Below are positions 10,091 through 19,694 of a stretch of DNA of 64,000 nt, in pieces (positions within the stretch are counted from its first letter, which is position 1; every line of letters starts with the position of its first letter). The stretch covers positions 307,752-371,751 of the forward strand of contig NZ_JABBFZ010000005.1 of the NCBI RefSeq assembly GCF_012927125.1, in the 5' to 3' direction. Origin of the DNA: Paraburkholderia antibiotica. GTDB taxonomy: Bacteria > Pseudomonadota > Gammaproteobacteria > Burkholderiales > Burkholderiaceae. The notes beneath the pieces were generated by a model. It searched no databases, was not told the DNA's origin, and saw only the letters and a list, made by a program, of their open reading frames with translations. A program made the position numbers and the translations under genes.

Positions 10091-10897
10091 ATGAATCAGA
10101 TGAATCCCGCCTTTGTGATGCCCGATGTGCAAAGCACCCCCGACACGCGTCAGATTCCGATCCAACGGGTCGGCGTCAAGGGCGTGCGTCATCCGTTGAC
10201 GGTGCGCACGCAAAGCGGCGACGTGCAGCCGACGGTCGGCACGTGGAATCTCGACGTGCATCTGCCGGCCGAGCAGAAGGGCACGCACATGTCGCGTTTC
10301 GTCGCGCTGCTCGAAGAGAACAAGGCACCGCTCGACGCGGCCACTTTCCGCACGATGCTCGCGGCCATGCTCGAAAAGCTCGAGGCCGAGGCGGGCCGCA
10401 TCGAAGTGTCGTTCCCGTACTTCATGAACAAGACCGCGCCGGTGTCGGGCGTGCAAAGCCTGCTCGACTACGAAGTCACGCTGACGGGCGATGCCCGTGA
10501 CGGCGCGACGCGGCTGTTCATGAAAGTGCTGGTGCCGGTCACGAGCCTGTGCCCGTGCTCGAAGAAAATCTCGCAGTATGGTGCGCATAATCAGCGCTCG
10601 CACGTGACGATCGATGCCGAGCTGAGCGGCGACGTCGCCGTCGAAGAACTGGTGCGAATCGCCGAGGAAGAGGCGTCGTGCGAACTGTGGGGCCTGCTCA
10701 AGCGCCCGGACGAGAAGTTCGTCACCGAGCGTGCGTATGAGAATCCGAAGTTCGTCGAAGACCTCGTGCGCGACGTCGCGCAACGTCTGAATGCGGACGA
10801 GCGTGTCGTCGCCTACGTGCTCGAAGCCGAGAACTTCGAGTCGATCCACAATCACAGCGCGTATGCGGTGATCGAGCGGGATAAGCGCGTGGGTTGA
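10091..10897 (+). CDS. folE2: GTP cyclohydrolase FolE2 (type IB)
   Basis: A 268-residue GTP cyclohydrolase IB, which makes 7,8-dihydroneopterin triphosphate from GTP at the head of folate (and queuosine) synthesis. The family hallmark [18 protein letters not shown], with the metal-binding Cys and nearby His, lies near residues 153-170. FolE2 enzymes are less strictly zinc-dependent than FolE. ATG 10091 is preceded by AAAGGA; longer frames upstream run through the hairpin region and are not conserved-looking. No Zur-like operator was seen in the 240 bases upstream. It ends at a terminator shared with tsaD. Confidence 0.95.
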   Translation: MNQMNPAFVMPDVQSTPDTRQIPIQRVGVKGVRHPLTVRTQSGDVQPTVGTWNLDVHLPAEQKGTHMSRFVALLEENKAPLDAATFRTMLAAMLEKLEAEAGRIEVSFPYFMNKTAPVSGVQSLLDYEVTLTGDARDGATRLFMKVLVPVTSLCPCSKKISQYGAHNQRSHVTIDAELSGDVAVEELVRIAEEEASCELWGLLKRPDEKFVTERAYENPKFVEDLVRDVAQRLNADERVVAYVLEAENFESIHNHSAYAVIERDKRVG

Positions 10898-10948
10898 AGC
10901 TACGCGCTATCCGCTTGCCCCGATGGGTTACGGGGAGGCGCAGTATGA

Positions 10949-10977
10949 AAAAAGCCGCTTTTAAAGCGGCTTTTTTT
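10949..10977. terminator. Bidirectional Rho-independent terminator, folE2 / tsaD
   Basis: An almost fully paired AAAAAGCCGCTTT...AAAGCGGCTTTTT hairpin with A-run and T-run flanks sits between the convergent folE2 and tsaD genes. Confidence 0.88.
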
Positions 10978-11036
10978 CGTTTCGTGCCCGTCGTCGCTCG
11001 TTGTAATTGCGGCGGACGGCGCGGTTTGAACTTGCT

Positions 11037-12065
11037 TCAGTGTGCGAGCGACGTCAGATCCCAGCGCGGCTTCACGGTGAACGCGTAGTCGTTGCCGGCC
11101 TGTTCGGGCCAGCGTTGCAGGCGCAGCGCGCCGGCCAGCGCGATCATCGCGCCGTTGTCCGTACACAGCGACAGGTCGGGGTAATGCACGTAGAAGTTGC
11201 GCTTCTGCGCGGCCGCCGACAGCGCCTCGCGCAACTGCCGGTTTGCGCCGACGCCGCCCGCCACCACCAGTCGGTTCAGCTTCGTGCGCTTGAGCGCCGC
11301 GAGCGACTTCGCGGCCAGCACGTCGACGGCCGCATCGACGAACCCGCGCGCGAGATCGGCCTTCGCCTGCTCGCAGATGTTCGCGCCGCCGAGCCGGTTC
11401 GCATGCGTGAGCACGGCCGTCTTCAGGCCGCTGAAGCTGAAGTCGAGGTCGCCCGAATGCAGCATCGGACGCGGCAGCACGACCGCGCCGGGCGTGCCGA
11501 ACTCGGCCATGCGCGACACTTCCGGGCCGCCCGGATAACCGAGGCCGAGCAGCTTGGCGGTTTTGTCGAAGGCTTCGCCGGCGGCGTCGTCGAGCGTTTC
11601 GCCGAGCGTCTCGTAGACGCCGACGTCAGTCACGCGCATCAACTGCGTATGACCGCCCGACACCAGCAGCGCGACGAACGGGAACGGCGGCGGCTCGTCG
11701 ACGAGCAGCGGCGACAGCAAATGCCCTTCGAGATGGTGAATGCCGACGGTCGGCTTGTTCCACGCCATCGCGAGCGCATTGGCGACGCTCGCGCCGACCA
11801 GCAGCGCGCCGGCGAGCCCCGGACCTTGCGTGTAGGCGATCGCGTCGATGTCGCTGCGCGCGACGCTCGCGCGCTCCATCACCTCTTCGAGCAGCGGCAA
11901 CGCGCGGCGGATATGGTCGCGCGATGCCAGTTCAGGCACTACGCCGCCATACTCCCGATGCATCGCAATCTGCGAATGCAGCGCATGCGCGAGCAGGCCG
12001 CGCTCCGTGTCGTAGAGCGCGAGACCGGTTTCGTCGCAGGAGCTTTCGATGCCGAGAACGAGCAT
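11037..12065 (-). CDS. tsaD: tRNA N6-adenosine threonylcarbamoyltransferase TsaD
   Basis: A 342-residue ASKHA-fold protein that moves the threonylcarbamoyl group onto A37 of ANN-decoding tRNAs, working with TsaB, TsaC and TsaE. The start [19 protein letters not shown] and the metal-binding HHLEGH (His in [12 protein letters not shown]) are diagnostic, and VSGGHTQL follows. The start is ATG at 12065; the open frame extends far upstream through the antisense of the neighbouring gene but that part is not real. It is divergent from the flavoprotein at 12219. It ends before a two-way terminator. Confidence 0.97.
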   Translation of the reverse strand: MLVLGIESSCDETGLALYDTERGLLAHALHSQIAMHREYGGVVPELASRDHIRRALPLLEEVMERASVARSDIDAIAYTQGPGLAGALLVGASVANALAMAWNKPTVGIHHLEGHLLSPLLVDEPPPFPFVALLVSGGHTQLMRVTDVGVYETLGETLDDAAGEAFDKTAKLLGLGYPGGPEVSRMAEFGTPGAVVLPRPMLHSGDLDFSFSGLKTAVLTHANRLGGANICEQAKADLARGFVDAAVDVLAAKSLAALKRTKLNRLVVAGGVGANRQLREALSAAAQKRNFYVHYPDLSLCTDNGAMIALAGALRLQRWPEQAGNDYAFTVKPRWDLTSLAH

Positions 12066-12218
12066 GATGAGTCGCTTTGAGTCGCGTGAACCGGGCGCAC
12101 GAGTGCACGCCCGAAAGTGAAAGGTAAGCCTGAAAGTATAGCAGCGCGGGCAAACGGGCGCAGACGCCCACGGACCCGGGCCTCTGGCGGTCGGGCCCCG
12201 CAGGTACAATGCGGCCCC

Positions 12219-13436
12219 ATGGAATCTTTCGATATCGCGGTGATCGGCGCGGGCGCGGCCGGCATGATGTGCGCGGCGGTGGCCGGGCAACTCGGCCGGC
12301 GCGTGGCGCTGATCGACCACTCGCAGCGCCTCGCGGAGAAAATCCGCATTTCCGGCGGCGGGCGTTGCAACTTCACGAATCTGCACGCGGGGCCGGCCAA
12401 CTATCTGTCGGCGAATCCGCATTTTTGCCGCTCGGCGCTCGCGCGCTACACGCCGCGCGACTTTATGGCGCTGCTCAAGCAGCATCGCGTGACGTGGCAC
12501 GAGAAGCACAAGGGCCAGCTGTTCTGCGACCAGTCGAGCGATGCGATCATCGACCTGTTGAAGAACGAATGCGATGCGGGCGGCGTCGCGTGGCGCACGC
12601 CGTTGTCGGTCGACGAGGTGCGGCACGATGGGCAGGGCGCGTTCACGCTCGGTACGTCGGCCGGGACGATCGCCGCGCGCGCGCTCGTGATCGCGACGGG
12701 CGGTCTGTCGATCCCGAAGATCGGCGCGACCGATTTCGCCTACCGGATCGCCAAACAGTTCGGCCACAAGCTGATCGATACGCGTCCCGCGCTGGTGCCG
12801 CTGACCTTCGCGCCGGCCGACTGGGAGCCGTTCGCGGCGCTGTCGGGGGTGTCGCTCGAAGTGCAGCTGTCGACCGGCAACAAGAAGACCGGCGCCGAAT
12901 TCACCGAAGACCTGCTGCTCACGCATCGCGGCCTGTCGGGCCCCGGCGTGCTGCAGATCTCGAGCTACTGGCAACCCGGCGAGCCGCTCCATATCAATCT
13001 GCTGCCGGAGCGCGATGCCGCCGCTGAGCTGATCGAGGCCAAAAGCGGCACGAAGCGGCAGATCGCCAATCTGCTGTCGGAATGGGTGCCGCAGCGGCTC
13101 GCGCATGTGTGGCTCGACACGCATCAGGTGCCCGCCGAGGCGCGCGTGGCTGATCTGCCGGACAAGACGTTGCGCCGCATCGGTGAGGCGCTGATGCGCT
13201 GGACGCTCACTCCGAACGGCACCGAGGGTTATCGCAAGGCGGAAGTGACGCGCGGCGGCGTCGACACGCGCGGGCTGTCGTCGACGACGATGATGAGCTC
13301 GCGGGTGCCCGGTCTCTACTTCATCGGCGAAGCAGTCGACGTGACCGGCTGGCTCGGCGGCTATAACTTCCAGTGGGCGTGGGCGTCGGGTGTCGCGGCT
13401 GGCGAGGCCGCCGCCGACTATGCGCGGGGGGCTTGA
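12219..13436 (+). CDS. HI0933-family flavoprotein (NAD(P)/FAD-dependent oxidoreductase)
   Basis: A 405-residue member of the HI0933/YhiN-like flavoprotein family. It begins with the FAD-binding [15 protein letters not shown] and has the family segment [10 protein letters not shown] near residue 45, [14 protein letters not shown] in the middle and a C-terminal [27 protein letters not shown]. The biological role of this family is poorly defined. ATG 12219 is chosen because the dinucleotide-binding fold must start at the N terminus. It lies just before rpsU but a separate promoter is likely for the latter. Confidence 0.87.
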   Translation: MESFDIAVIGAGAAGMMCAAVAGQLGRRVALIDHSQRLAEKIRISGGGRCNFTNLHAGPANYLSANPHFCRSALARYTPRDFMALLKQHRVTWHEKHKGQLFCDQSSDAIIDLLKNECDAGGVAWRTPLSVDEVRHDGQGAFTLGTSAGTIAARALVIATGGLSIPKIGATDFAYRIAKQFGHKLIDTRPALVPLTFAPADWEPFAALSGVSLEVQLSTGNKKTGAEFTEDLLLTHRGLSGPGVLQISSYWQPGEPLHINLLPERDAAAELIEAKSGTKRQIANLLSEWVPQRLAHVWLDTHQVPAEARVADLPDKTLRRIGEALMRWTLTPNGTEGYRKAEVTRGGVDTRGLSSTTMMSSRVPGLYFIGEAVDVTGWLGGYNFQWAWASGVAAGEAAADYARGA

Positions 13437-13463
13437 CGGCGCAATGGCTTTGTGAGAAAGCTC

Positions 13464-13472
13464 TGCTATACT
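13464..13472 (+). promoter_or_regulatory. Extended -10 promoter for rpsU
   Basis: TGCTATACT gives a TG-N extended -10 with TATACT at 13467-13472, about 33 bases before the rpsU start. No good -35 lies 17 bases upstream, which fits an extended -10 type. It would drive the rpsU-yqeY-dnaG-rpoD cluster. Confidence 0.5.
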
Positions 13473-13504
13473 CATCAACCTTTACAAAGTTCCGTTATTG
13501 AAAA

Positions 13505-13717
13505 ATGACGACCATCCGCGTAAAAGACAATGAGCCGTTCGAAGTCGCCATGCGCCGTTTCAAGCGCACGATGGAGAAAAACGGTTTGCTGACGGAACTT
13601 CGCGCTCGCGAGTTTTACGAAAAGCCCACAGCCGAACGCAAGCGCAAGAAAGCGGCGGCGGTGAAGCGTCACTTCAAGCGTCTGCGTGGGCAGATGCTGC
13701 CAAAAAAGCTCTACTGA
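13505..13717 (+). CDS. rpsU: 30S ribosomal protein S21
   Basis: A 70-residue, very basic protein identical in layout to bacterial S21: it opens [20 protein letters not shown] and ends [13 protein letters not shown]21 sits near the anti-Shine-Dalgarno end of 16S rRNA and helps start translation. It is the first gene of the macromolecular synthesis cluster rpsU-yqeY-dnaG-rpoD, which links ribosome, primase and main sigma factor. Confidence 0.98.
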   Translation: MTTIRVKDNEPFEVAMRRFKRTMEKNGLLTELRAREFYEKPTAERKRKKAAAVKRHFKRLRGQMLPKKLY

Positions 13718-13857
13718 TTCATTCTGGCGTTGCCGTACTTCCGCTCCGAGGAGCGTCGCGGCGACCATCGAACCGAGGATGGCGCATCGGTGCCATCACG
13801 GATAACCCGGCCCATCGGGCCAGCCGGCAGGGTCGCATCCACTACGCATATTGCGCC

Positions 13858-13891
13858 AACCCGCTTGAGGAAGCTGTCCCAAGCGGGTTTT
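13858..13891 (+). terminator. Terminator/attenuator after rpsU
   Basis: AACCCGCTTG pairs with CAAGCGGGTT around a GAGGAAGCTGTCC-like loop, followed by TTCGTGTTG. It lies between rpsU and the yqeY-like gene, where partial termination would make S21 more abundant than primase and sigma factor, as known for this operon in enterics. Confidence 0.7.
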
Positions 13892-13963
13892 CGTGTTGAT
13901 GTCGCGGTATTGCTGCCGCCGACCGGCCGGTTTTTCAACTTTTCAACGCAATTCAGGTGAGTG

Positions 13964-14410
13964 ATGAGTCTCAAGGACCGGATCAACGACGATATGAAAG
14001 CTGCCATGCGGGCGCGCGAGACCGAGCGTCTCGGTACGATCCGCCTGCTGCTCGCCGCGATCAAGCAGCGCGAAGTCGATGAGCGCATCACGCTCGACGA
14101 CGCGGGCATAACCGCCGCCGTCGACAAGATGATCAAGCAGCGCAAGGATTCGATCAGCCAGTTCGAGGCCGCTGGCCGCACGGATCTGGCCGACAAGGAA
14201 AAGGCCGAGCTGGCTATCCTGTCCGCCTATATGCCCGAGCAGATGTCGGAAGCGGAAATCGTCGCCGAAGTGCAGGCCGCGGTCGCGCAAACCGGCGCGG
14301 CCGGTCCGCAGGACATGGGCAAGGTGATGGGCGTGCTCAAGCCGAAGCTGGCCGGCCGGGCCGACATGACCGCCGTCTCGGCGCAGGTCAAGACCGCGCT
14401 CGCGAAGTAA
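13964..14410 (+). CDS. GatB/YqeY domain-containing protein
   Basis: A 148-residue YqeY-like protein (MSLKDRINDDMKAAMRARETERLGTIRLLLAAIKQREVD), related to the C-terminal tRNA-binding domain of the amidotransferase subunit GatB. It is helical with a YMPEQMSEAEI segment typical of the family. The exact function of free-standing YqeY is not established; a tRNA-related role is often proposed. ATG 13964 follows AGGTGAG; a GTG directly before it is also possible. It is encoded between rpsU and dnaG, as in many betaproteobacteria. Confidence 0.92.
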   Translation: MSLKDRINDDMKAAMRARETERLGTIRLLLAAIKQREVDERITLDDAGITAAVDKMIKQRKDSISQFEAAGRTDLADKEKAELAILSAYMPEQMSEAEIVAEVQAAVAQTGAAGPQDMGKVMGVLKPKLAGRADMTAVSAQVKTALAK

Positions 14411-14530
14411 CTCCGCCGGTCTGTCCGGGTCGCGCGCGCTTTGTTGGAAGTGGGGTGCGCGGCCCGGCGATCGTGTCGGGCCCGCTTTTCGGGCCTGGAT
14501 TTTGAAGCTTTCCTGGCAGCGTCATTCACT

Positions 14531-16408
14531 GTGATCCCACCGTCATTCCTGCAGGACCTGCTCAACCGCGTCGATATCGTCGACGTGGTCGGCAAGTATG
14601 TGCAGTTGAAAAAGGGCGGCGCGAACTTCATGGGGCTATGTCCGTTTCACAACGAGAAGAGCCCCTCGTTTACGGTTAGTCCGACTAAACAGTTTTATCA
14701 CTGCTTCGGCTGCGGCGCGCATGGTACGGCCATCGGTTTCCTGATGGAGCACGTCGGTGCATCGTTTCCCGAAGCGGTCAACGAGCTCGCGCAATCGGTC
14801 GGCCTGACCGTGCCGCACGAGCCTTCGCCCGGCTATGGCGGCGCGGGCGGCGGTGCTGGCGGCGGCTATGCGCCGGCGGCATCCAAAGCGGTTACCACCG
14901 CGCTGTCCGACCTGATGCAGACCGCCTGCGACTACTACCGCAAGCAGCTGCGCGGCGCGTCGGGCGCGATCCAGTATCTGAAGAAGCGCGGCCTGACCGG
15001 CGAAATCGCCGCGCGCTTCGGCCTCGGCTATGCGCCGGACGGCTGGCAGAACCTCGAGACGGCGTTCCCGAATTATCGCGACGACGCGCTGGTCGAAGCG
15101 GGTCTCGTGATCGTCAGCGAAAAGTCCGACGGGCAGGGCCAGAACCGCCGCTACGACCGCTTCCGCGAGCGGATCATGTTCCCGATCCGCAACGTGAAGG
15201 GCCAGGTGATCGGCTTCGGTGGCCGGGTGCTCGACGGCGGTGAGCCGAAGTATTTGAATTCGCCTGAAACACCGCTATTTAACAAGGGCAGCGAGCTATA
15301 CGGGCTGTTTGAAGCGCGTCTCGCAATCCGCGAACAGCACTACGTGCTGGTCGTCGAAGGGTATATGGACGTGGTCGCGCTGGCCCAGTTGGGTTTCCAG
15401 AATGCGGTCGCGACCCTCGGCACCGCCTGCACGCCGATTCATGTGCAGAAACTGATGCGCCAGACCGACACGGTCATCTTCAGTTTCGACGGCGATTCGG
15501 CCGGGCGCCGTGCCGCGCGCCGCGCGCTTGACGCCTGCCTGCCTCATGCAGCCGACAACCGTACGATCCGCTTCCTGTTCCTGCCGACCGAGCACGATCC
15601 CGACAGCTACGTGCGTGAATTCGGCACCGAGGCGTTCGCCGAGCAGGTCGAGCGGGCGATGCCGCTGTCGCAGTTCATGCTCAACGAGGTGCTGACGGGC
15701 AAGGAGCTCGACCAGCCGGAAGGCCGGGCGCGCGCGCTGTTCGACGCCAAGCCGCTGTTGCAGGCGTTGCCGGCCAATGCGCTGCGCGCGCAAATCATGC
15801 ATATGTTCGCGGACCGGCTCGACGTGCCGTTCAGCGAAGTCGCGGCGCTGTGCGAGGTCGATGCGCGGATTGCCGCGGCGGCGCGCGAGGCGCCGGCCCG
15901 CAAGGACCGCCGCAGCGTGACGGGGATCGAGGAAAAGACGCTGCGCAATCTGGTGATGTATCCGCGCACCGTCGGGATGCTCGACGAGGAGGCGGAGGAT
16001 GCGCTCGTCACCGTGACCCGGCACGCGGAACTGTTCGCGGAGGTGACCACGCACGCGCGTGCGCTCGGCGATTCGGCGGAGTTCCAGCTGTTGTCCGATC
16101 TCTTGCGAAATGGCGCGAACGCCCCAACTTTCGAGGAAATCTTTCGCAAAATTCTAGACTATGATGAAAACGTTCGGGATTTGCTGCTGAAAGACCCGCA
16201 GGACGCGGCCGTCGTCGAGGAGCGGCGCGAGCAGGAGCGGATCGTTGGCGAGGAATTGAAGGCCGCGATTCTGAAGATGCGGTACGACGCCTGTTGCGAT
16301 CGTCTCGAGCAACTTTCGCGACAATCCCGGCATACGCCGGAAGAATTTGCCGAGCTTTCGGAGCTCAATCGGAAGCGGGCTGACATGAAGCGTCAGCTCG
16401 GGCTCTAA
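14531..16408 (+). CDS. dnaG: DNA primase
   Basis: A 625-residue primase that makes RNA primers at the replication fork. Order of domains: CHC2 zinc finger (CPFH near residue 39 and CFGCG about 20 residues later), the RNA polymerase domain, a TOPRIM core with VVEGYMDVVAL and SFDGDSAGRRAARRA, then a C-terminal DnaB-binding helical part. I chose GTG 14531 giving (V)IPPSFLQDLLNRVDIVDVV, the usual N terminus; longer frames upstream have no family similarity. A Gly/Ala-rich linker follows the zinc finger (residues about 102-115). It sits 120 bases after the yqeY-like gene. Confidence 0.97.
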   Translation: MIPPSFLQDLLNRVDIVDVVGKYVQLKKGGANFMGLCPFHNEKSPSFTVSPTKQFYHCFGCGAHGTAIGFLMEHVGASFPEAVNELAQSVGLTVPHEPSPGYGGAGGGAGGGYAPAASKAVTTALSDLMQTACDYYRKQLRGASGAIQYLKKRGLTGEIAARFGLGYAPDGWQNLETAFPNYRDDALVEAGLVIVSEKSDGQGQNRRYDRFRERIMFPIRNVKGQVIGFGGRVLDGGEPKYLNSPETPLFNKGSELYGLFEARLAIREQHYVLVVEGYMDVVALAQLGFQNAVATLGTACTPIHVQKLMRQTDTVIFSFDGDSAGRRAARRALDACLPHAADNRTIRFLFLPTEHDPDSYVREFGTEAFAEQVERAMPLSQFMLNEVLTGKELDQPEGRARALFDAKPLLQALPANALRAQIMHMFADRLDVPFSEVAALCEVDARIAAAAREAPARKDRRSVTGIEEKTLRNLVMYPRTVGMLDEEAEDALVTVTRHAELFAEVTTHARALGDSAEFQLLSDLLRNGANAPTFEEIFRKILDYDENVRDLLLKDPQDAAVVEERREQERIVGEELKAAILKMRYDACCDRLEQLSRQSRHTPEEFAELSELNRKRADMKRQLGL

Positions 16409-16498
16409 CGGAGGGCTCAAAACTCGGGTGGTATAATCAAAAGTTTCTAGCGGTTTGTTTTTTCAAGGGTTTTCCTAGCAAAGGCGAAAGGCGATGCG

Positions 16499-18892
16499 AT
16501 GGCAAAGACGACAGGCGGAAATCAGACAACAGGCTCACGCGCTCAAGAGCGCACCGGAAAAGTTACCGAAGCCAAGCTGACTGCTTCCGCCAGAAAAACG
16601 TCTGCCGTCAACGTTGCACCGGCTGCCGGGAAGAAATCGTCGACCACTGCGGCCGCGCAGGCGGCCCCGGTTCGGGCGGCGAAAGCGGTAGCACCGTCGG
16701 CCGCCGCCAGGCGACCAGGTGTCAGAAGCGCAAGGGAAGCGGCTGCCGTCGCGGATGATGCGGTAGCGCGCGTGACTCCAGTATCCACGGCTCAACCGGC
16801 TGTTGCCCAACAGCCGGGGGTCGAGACTACAGCTGGTACAGCGAACTCCATGACGAAAAAGCTGAACGAAGTATCTGTCGATGACGATGCAACCCAGGCC
16901 GAAGAAACCGTTGCCGCCGCCCCGGGCAAGACGGAGAAGGTCAAGGCTCGCGACCGTCGTGCCAAGGAAAAAGCGCTGCTGAAGGATGCATTCGCGTCGT
17001 CGCAGCCCGGTACGGTGGAGGAACTCGAAGAACGCCGCTCGAAACTGCGCGCGCTGATCAAGCTCGGCAAGGAGCGCGGCTTCCTCACGTACGCCGAAAT
17101 CAACGATCACCTGCCGGACAACTTCACGGAAACCGAGGCGATCGAAGGCATCATCAGCACGTTCAACGACATGGGCGTGGCGGTCTACGAACAGGCCCCG
17201 GACGCTGAAACGCTGCTGCTCAACGACAACGCGCCCGCGGCTTCGTCGGATGACGAAGTCGAAGAGGAAGCCGAAGTCGCGCTGTCCACCGTCGATTCCG
17301 AATTCGGCCGCACCACCGATCCCGTGCGCATGTACATGCGCGAAATGGGCACGGTCGAGCTGCTCACGCGCGAAGGCGAAATCGAGATCGCGAAGCGCAT
17401 CGAAGACGGCCTCAAGCACATGGTGATGGCCATCTCGGCCTGCCCGACCACGATCGCCGACATCCTCGCGATGGCCGAGCGCGTCGCGAACGACGAAATC
17501 CGCATCGACGAACTGGTCGACGGCCTGATCGACGCCGACGCGGAAGATGCCGACGGCTTCTCCGCGCAGGAAGCGGAAGCGATCGAAAACGAAGACGAGG
17601 ACGCCGAGGAAGAGGACGAAGAGGACGAGGAAGAAGACGACGGTTCGGCGCAAGCCACCGCCAACGCCGCGCAACTCGAAGCGTTGCGTCGCGCGTCGCT
17701 CGAAAAATTCGCGTTGATCAGCGAATGGTTCGACAAGATGCGTCGCGCGTTCGAGAAGGAAGGCTACAAGTCCAAGTCCTATCTGAAGGCGCAGGAAACG
17801 ATCCAGAACGAGCTGATGGCGATCCGCTTCACCGCGCGTACCGTCGAGCGTCTGTGCGACACGCTGCGCGCGCAGGTCGACGAAGTGCGTCAGGTCGAGC
17901 GGCAGATTCTGCATACCGTGGTCGACAAGTGCGGGATGCCGCGCGCGGAATTCATCGCGCGTTTCCCGGGTAGCGAAACGGACCTCGAATGGGCCGACAA
18001 GATCGTTGCCGAAGGGCATGCCTATAGCGCGATTCTGACGCGCAACATCCCGGCGATCCGCGAACAGCAACAGCGTCTGCTCGACTTGCAGGCGCGCGTG
18101 GTGCTGCCGCTGAAGGACCTGAAGGAAACCAACCGTCAGATGGCGGCCGGCGAACTGAAGGCGCGTCAGGCGAAGCGTGAGATGACCGAGGCGAACCTGC
18201 GTCTGGTGATTTCCATCGCGAAGAAGTACACGAACCGCGGTCTGCAGTTCCTCGACCTGATTCAGGAAGGCAACATCGGCCTGATGAAGGCGGTGGACAA
18301 GTTCGAATACCGTCGCGGCTACAAGTTCTCCACGTATGCGACGTGGTGGATTCGTCAGGCCATTACGCGTTCGATCGCCGACCAGGCGCGTACGATCCGG
18401 ATTCCGGTTCACATGATCGAAACGATCAACAAGATGAACCGCATCTCGCGTCAGATCCTGCAGGAAACCGGTCTCGAGCCGGATCCGGCAACGCTGGCCG
18501 AGAAGATGGAGATGCCGGAAGACAAGATCCGCAAGATCATGAAGATCGCGAAGGAGCCGATCTCGATGGAAACGCCGATCGGCGACGACGACGATTCTCA
18601 TCTGGGCGACTTTATCGAAGACAACAACACGGTTGCGCCGGCGGATGCCGCATTGCACGCCAGCATGCGCGACGTCGTGAAGGACGTGCTCGATTCGCTG
18701 ACGCCGCGCGAGGCGAAGGTGTTGCGCATGCGCTTCGGTATCGAAATGAGCACCGATCACACGCTGGAGGAAGTGGGCAAGCAGTTCGACGTCACGCGTG
18801 AGCGGATCCGTCAGATCGAAGCGAAGGCGCTGCGCAAGCTGCGTCATCCGAGTCGCTCGGACAAGCTGAAGTCTTTCCTCGAAGGGAATTGA
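16499..18892 (+). CDS. rpoD: RNA polymerase primary sigma factor (sigma-70)
   Basis: A 797-residue housekeeping sigma factor. Regions seen: 1.1 (about residues 180-230), 1.2 ([21 protein letters not shown]), a large non-conserved insert with a run of Glu/Asp (about residues 365-382), 2.1-2.4 ([37 protein letters not shown]... split motif, [12 protein letters not shown]), 3, and 4.2 ([28 protein letters not shown]). The first ~120 residues are Ala/Thr/Lys-rich low-complexity sequence; a downstream ATG at 16850 (MTKKLNEVS) could be an alternative start. It is the last gene of the macromolecular synthesis cluster. Confidence 0.97.
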   Translation: MAKTTGGNQTTGSRAQERTGKVTEAKLTASARKTSAVNVAPAAGKKSSTTAAAQAAPVRAAKAVAPSAAARRPGVRSAREAAAVADDAVARVTPVSTAQPAVAQQPGVETTAGTANSMTKKLNEVSVDDDATQAEETVAAAPGKTEKVKARDRRAKEKALLKDAFASSQPGTVEELEERRSKLRALIKLGKERGFLTYAEINDHLPDNFTETEAIEGIISTFNDMGVAVYEQAPDAETLLLNDNAPAASSDDEVEEEAEVALSTVDSEFGRTTDPVRMYMREMGTVELLTREGEIEIAKRIEDGLKHMVMAISACPTTIADILAMAERVANDEIRIDELVDGLIDADAEDADGFSAQEAEAIENEDEDAEEEDEEDEEEDDGSAQATANAAQLEALRRASLEKFALISEWFDKMRRAFEKEGYKSKSYLKAQETIQNELMAIRFTARTVERLCDTLRAQVDEVRQVERQILHTVVDKCGMPRAEFIARFPGSETDLEWADKIVAEGHAYSAILTRNIPAIREQQQRLLDLQARVVLPLKDLKETNRQMAAGELKARQAKREMTEANLRLVISIAKKYTNRGLQFLDLIQEGNIGLMKAVDKFEYRRGYKFSTYATWWIRQAITRSIADQARTIRIPVHMIETINKMNRISRQILQETGLEPDPATLAEKMEMPEDKIRKIMKIAKEPISMETPIGDDDDSHLGDFIEDNNTVAPADAALHASMRDVVKDVLDSLTPREAKVLRMRFGIEMSTDHTLEEVGKQFDVTRERIRQIEAKALRKLRHPSRSDKLKSFLEGN

Positions 18893-18926
18893 TCGCGGTG
18901 GCGCATCGCTGCAAATGATGCGATCA

Positions 18927-18980
18927 AAGGGGCCTCCCGGTCGTTTCGCGCAAGCGGGGCGGTTGCGGAGGCTCCTTTTT
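18927..18980 (+). terminator. Rho-independent terminator of rpoD
   Basis: AAGGGGCCTCC (18927-18937) pairs with GGAGGCTCCTT (18967-18977), one G-U pair, followed by TTT. It lies 35 bases after the rpoD stop. Confidence 0.8.
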
Positions 18981-18990
18981 CGTGTAGTAT
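18963..18990 (+). promoter_or_regulatory. Possible promoter for the tRNA gene
   Basis: TTGCGG at 18963-18968 and TAGTAT at 18985-18990 with a 16-base spacer, overlapping the rpoD terminator. Transcription would start near 18997, about 48 bases before the tRNA. Confidence 0.4.
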
Positions 18991-19010
18991 GTCGGCCAAT
19001 CGACGAAACG

Positions 19011-19038
19011 GGCCCGGCCTTTATGACCGGGTCTTTTT
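19011..19038 (+). terminator. Terminator-like hairpin just upstream of the tRNA
   Basis: GGCCCGG (19011-19017) pairs with CCGGGTC (19027-19033, one G-U), and TTTTT follows at once. It looks like a terminator but sits directly before the tRNA. It could finish leftover rpoD read-through, or be part of the tRNA leader. Confidence 0.45.
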
Positions 19039-19044
19039 CTTCCT

Positions 19045-19132
19045 GGGCTGGACGCCGTGTTGGTTGCAGGCAGTGGACTCATAATCCACCTCCGAAAGGA
19101 CATCGTGGGTTCGAACCCCACCCGGCCCACCA
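19045..19132 (+). tRNA. tRNA with CAU anticodon and class II-length variable arm
   Basis: A full cloverleaf can be drawn. The acceptor 19045-19051 pairs with 19122-19128 (one U-G). The D stem is 54-57/68-71 with a G-A 13-22 pair. The anticodon stem 73-77/85-89 closes loop CTCATAA, giving anticodon CAU. A 15-base variable region (19090-19104) holds its own hairpin TCC-GAAA-GGA. The T stem 105-109/117-121 closes loop TTCGAAC. Discriminator A and an encoded CCA follow. Odd points: the long variable arm belongs to Leu/Ser/Tyr/Sec-type tRNAs rather than Met or Ile2, and positions 8 and 14 read A and U instead of U and A. Amino acid identity is therefore uncertain. Confidence 0.78.
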
Positions 19133-19141
19133 AGTATTGGC

Positions 19142-19171
19142 AAAAGGGTTCCGAATTTCGGAACCCTTTTT
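19142..19171 (+). terminator. Rho-independent terminator of the tRNA gene
   Basis: A perfect 14-bp stem (19142-19155 and 19157-19170, AAAAGGGTTCCGAA and its complement) with a one-base nominal loop and a T-run. It starts 10 bases after the CCA end. Confidence 0.9.
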
Positions 19172-19487
19172 GTTTTTGCGCGCGGCGTAACTGTCTTTGA
19201 ATGCGCGTCTTTAAGTGAGCGTCTTTAAGCGCGCTTCACGCTTCTTCCGTTTCTGCGTTCATCCTACGGATAGCCGGCAGCAATCAAGCCCTATACCGGT
19301 TTCCGCTTCCGTCTGCGGATTTCCGTTCGATCGTTCGGTCACTTCGCGGCTTTGGCGTGCAAGCGCACAGAGTCGACCTCCGCACGTCTGTAGCCTGTTT
19401 TCCAGCAGGGATGTATTCGGCCTCCTGAGAGTGGCATGTCGTTTGCGACAGGTCGGCTTCCACATCCATCCAATAACGAGAACTATC

Positions 19488-19694
19488 ATGCGAACCGACC
19501 CGACCGCTGCCGAGCTAGTCCCGCCTGAAGCCGCGCCGGGCGCATCGTTCGATGACGCGCATGAAGACCCGCCGCGGCGGCCGATGCGCGCGCTGAAGTG
19601 GGGCGCGTTCTGCTTTGCATGGCTGTTCGGGCTCGATCCGTTTCTCGCGGCATCGTCCGACGACGCGGCAGGGTCGAAGCCAGGTTCTCGCTGA
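19488..19694 (+). CDS. Hypothetical small protein (doubtful)
   Basis: A 68-codon frame starting MRTDPTAAELVPPEAAPG. It has an acidic, Pro-rich start and one hydrophobic stretch (WGAFCFAWLFGLDPFLAA, about residues 38-55) that could be a membrane segment. The ribosome site is weak (ACGAG 7 bases upstream). No known family was recognised. It is the only frame in this noncoding region whose codons look plausible, but chance occurrence in GC-rich DNA is quite possible. Confidence 0.3.
   Translation: MRTDPTAAELVPPEAAPGASFDDAHEDPPRRPMRALKWGAFCFAWLFGLDPFLAASSDDAAGSKPGSR

Noticed and set aside
16535..18847. 770-codon minus-strand frame
   Set aside because: Antisense shadow of rpoD with no recognisable domain.
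18924..19133. Minus-strand frame starting MVGRVGFEPT
   Set aside because: This is the well-known false protein made by reading the antisense of a tRNA 3' end (T-arm plus CCA); it overlaps the rpoD terminator and the tRNA.
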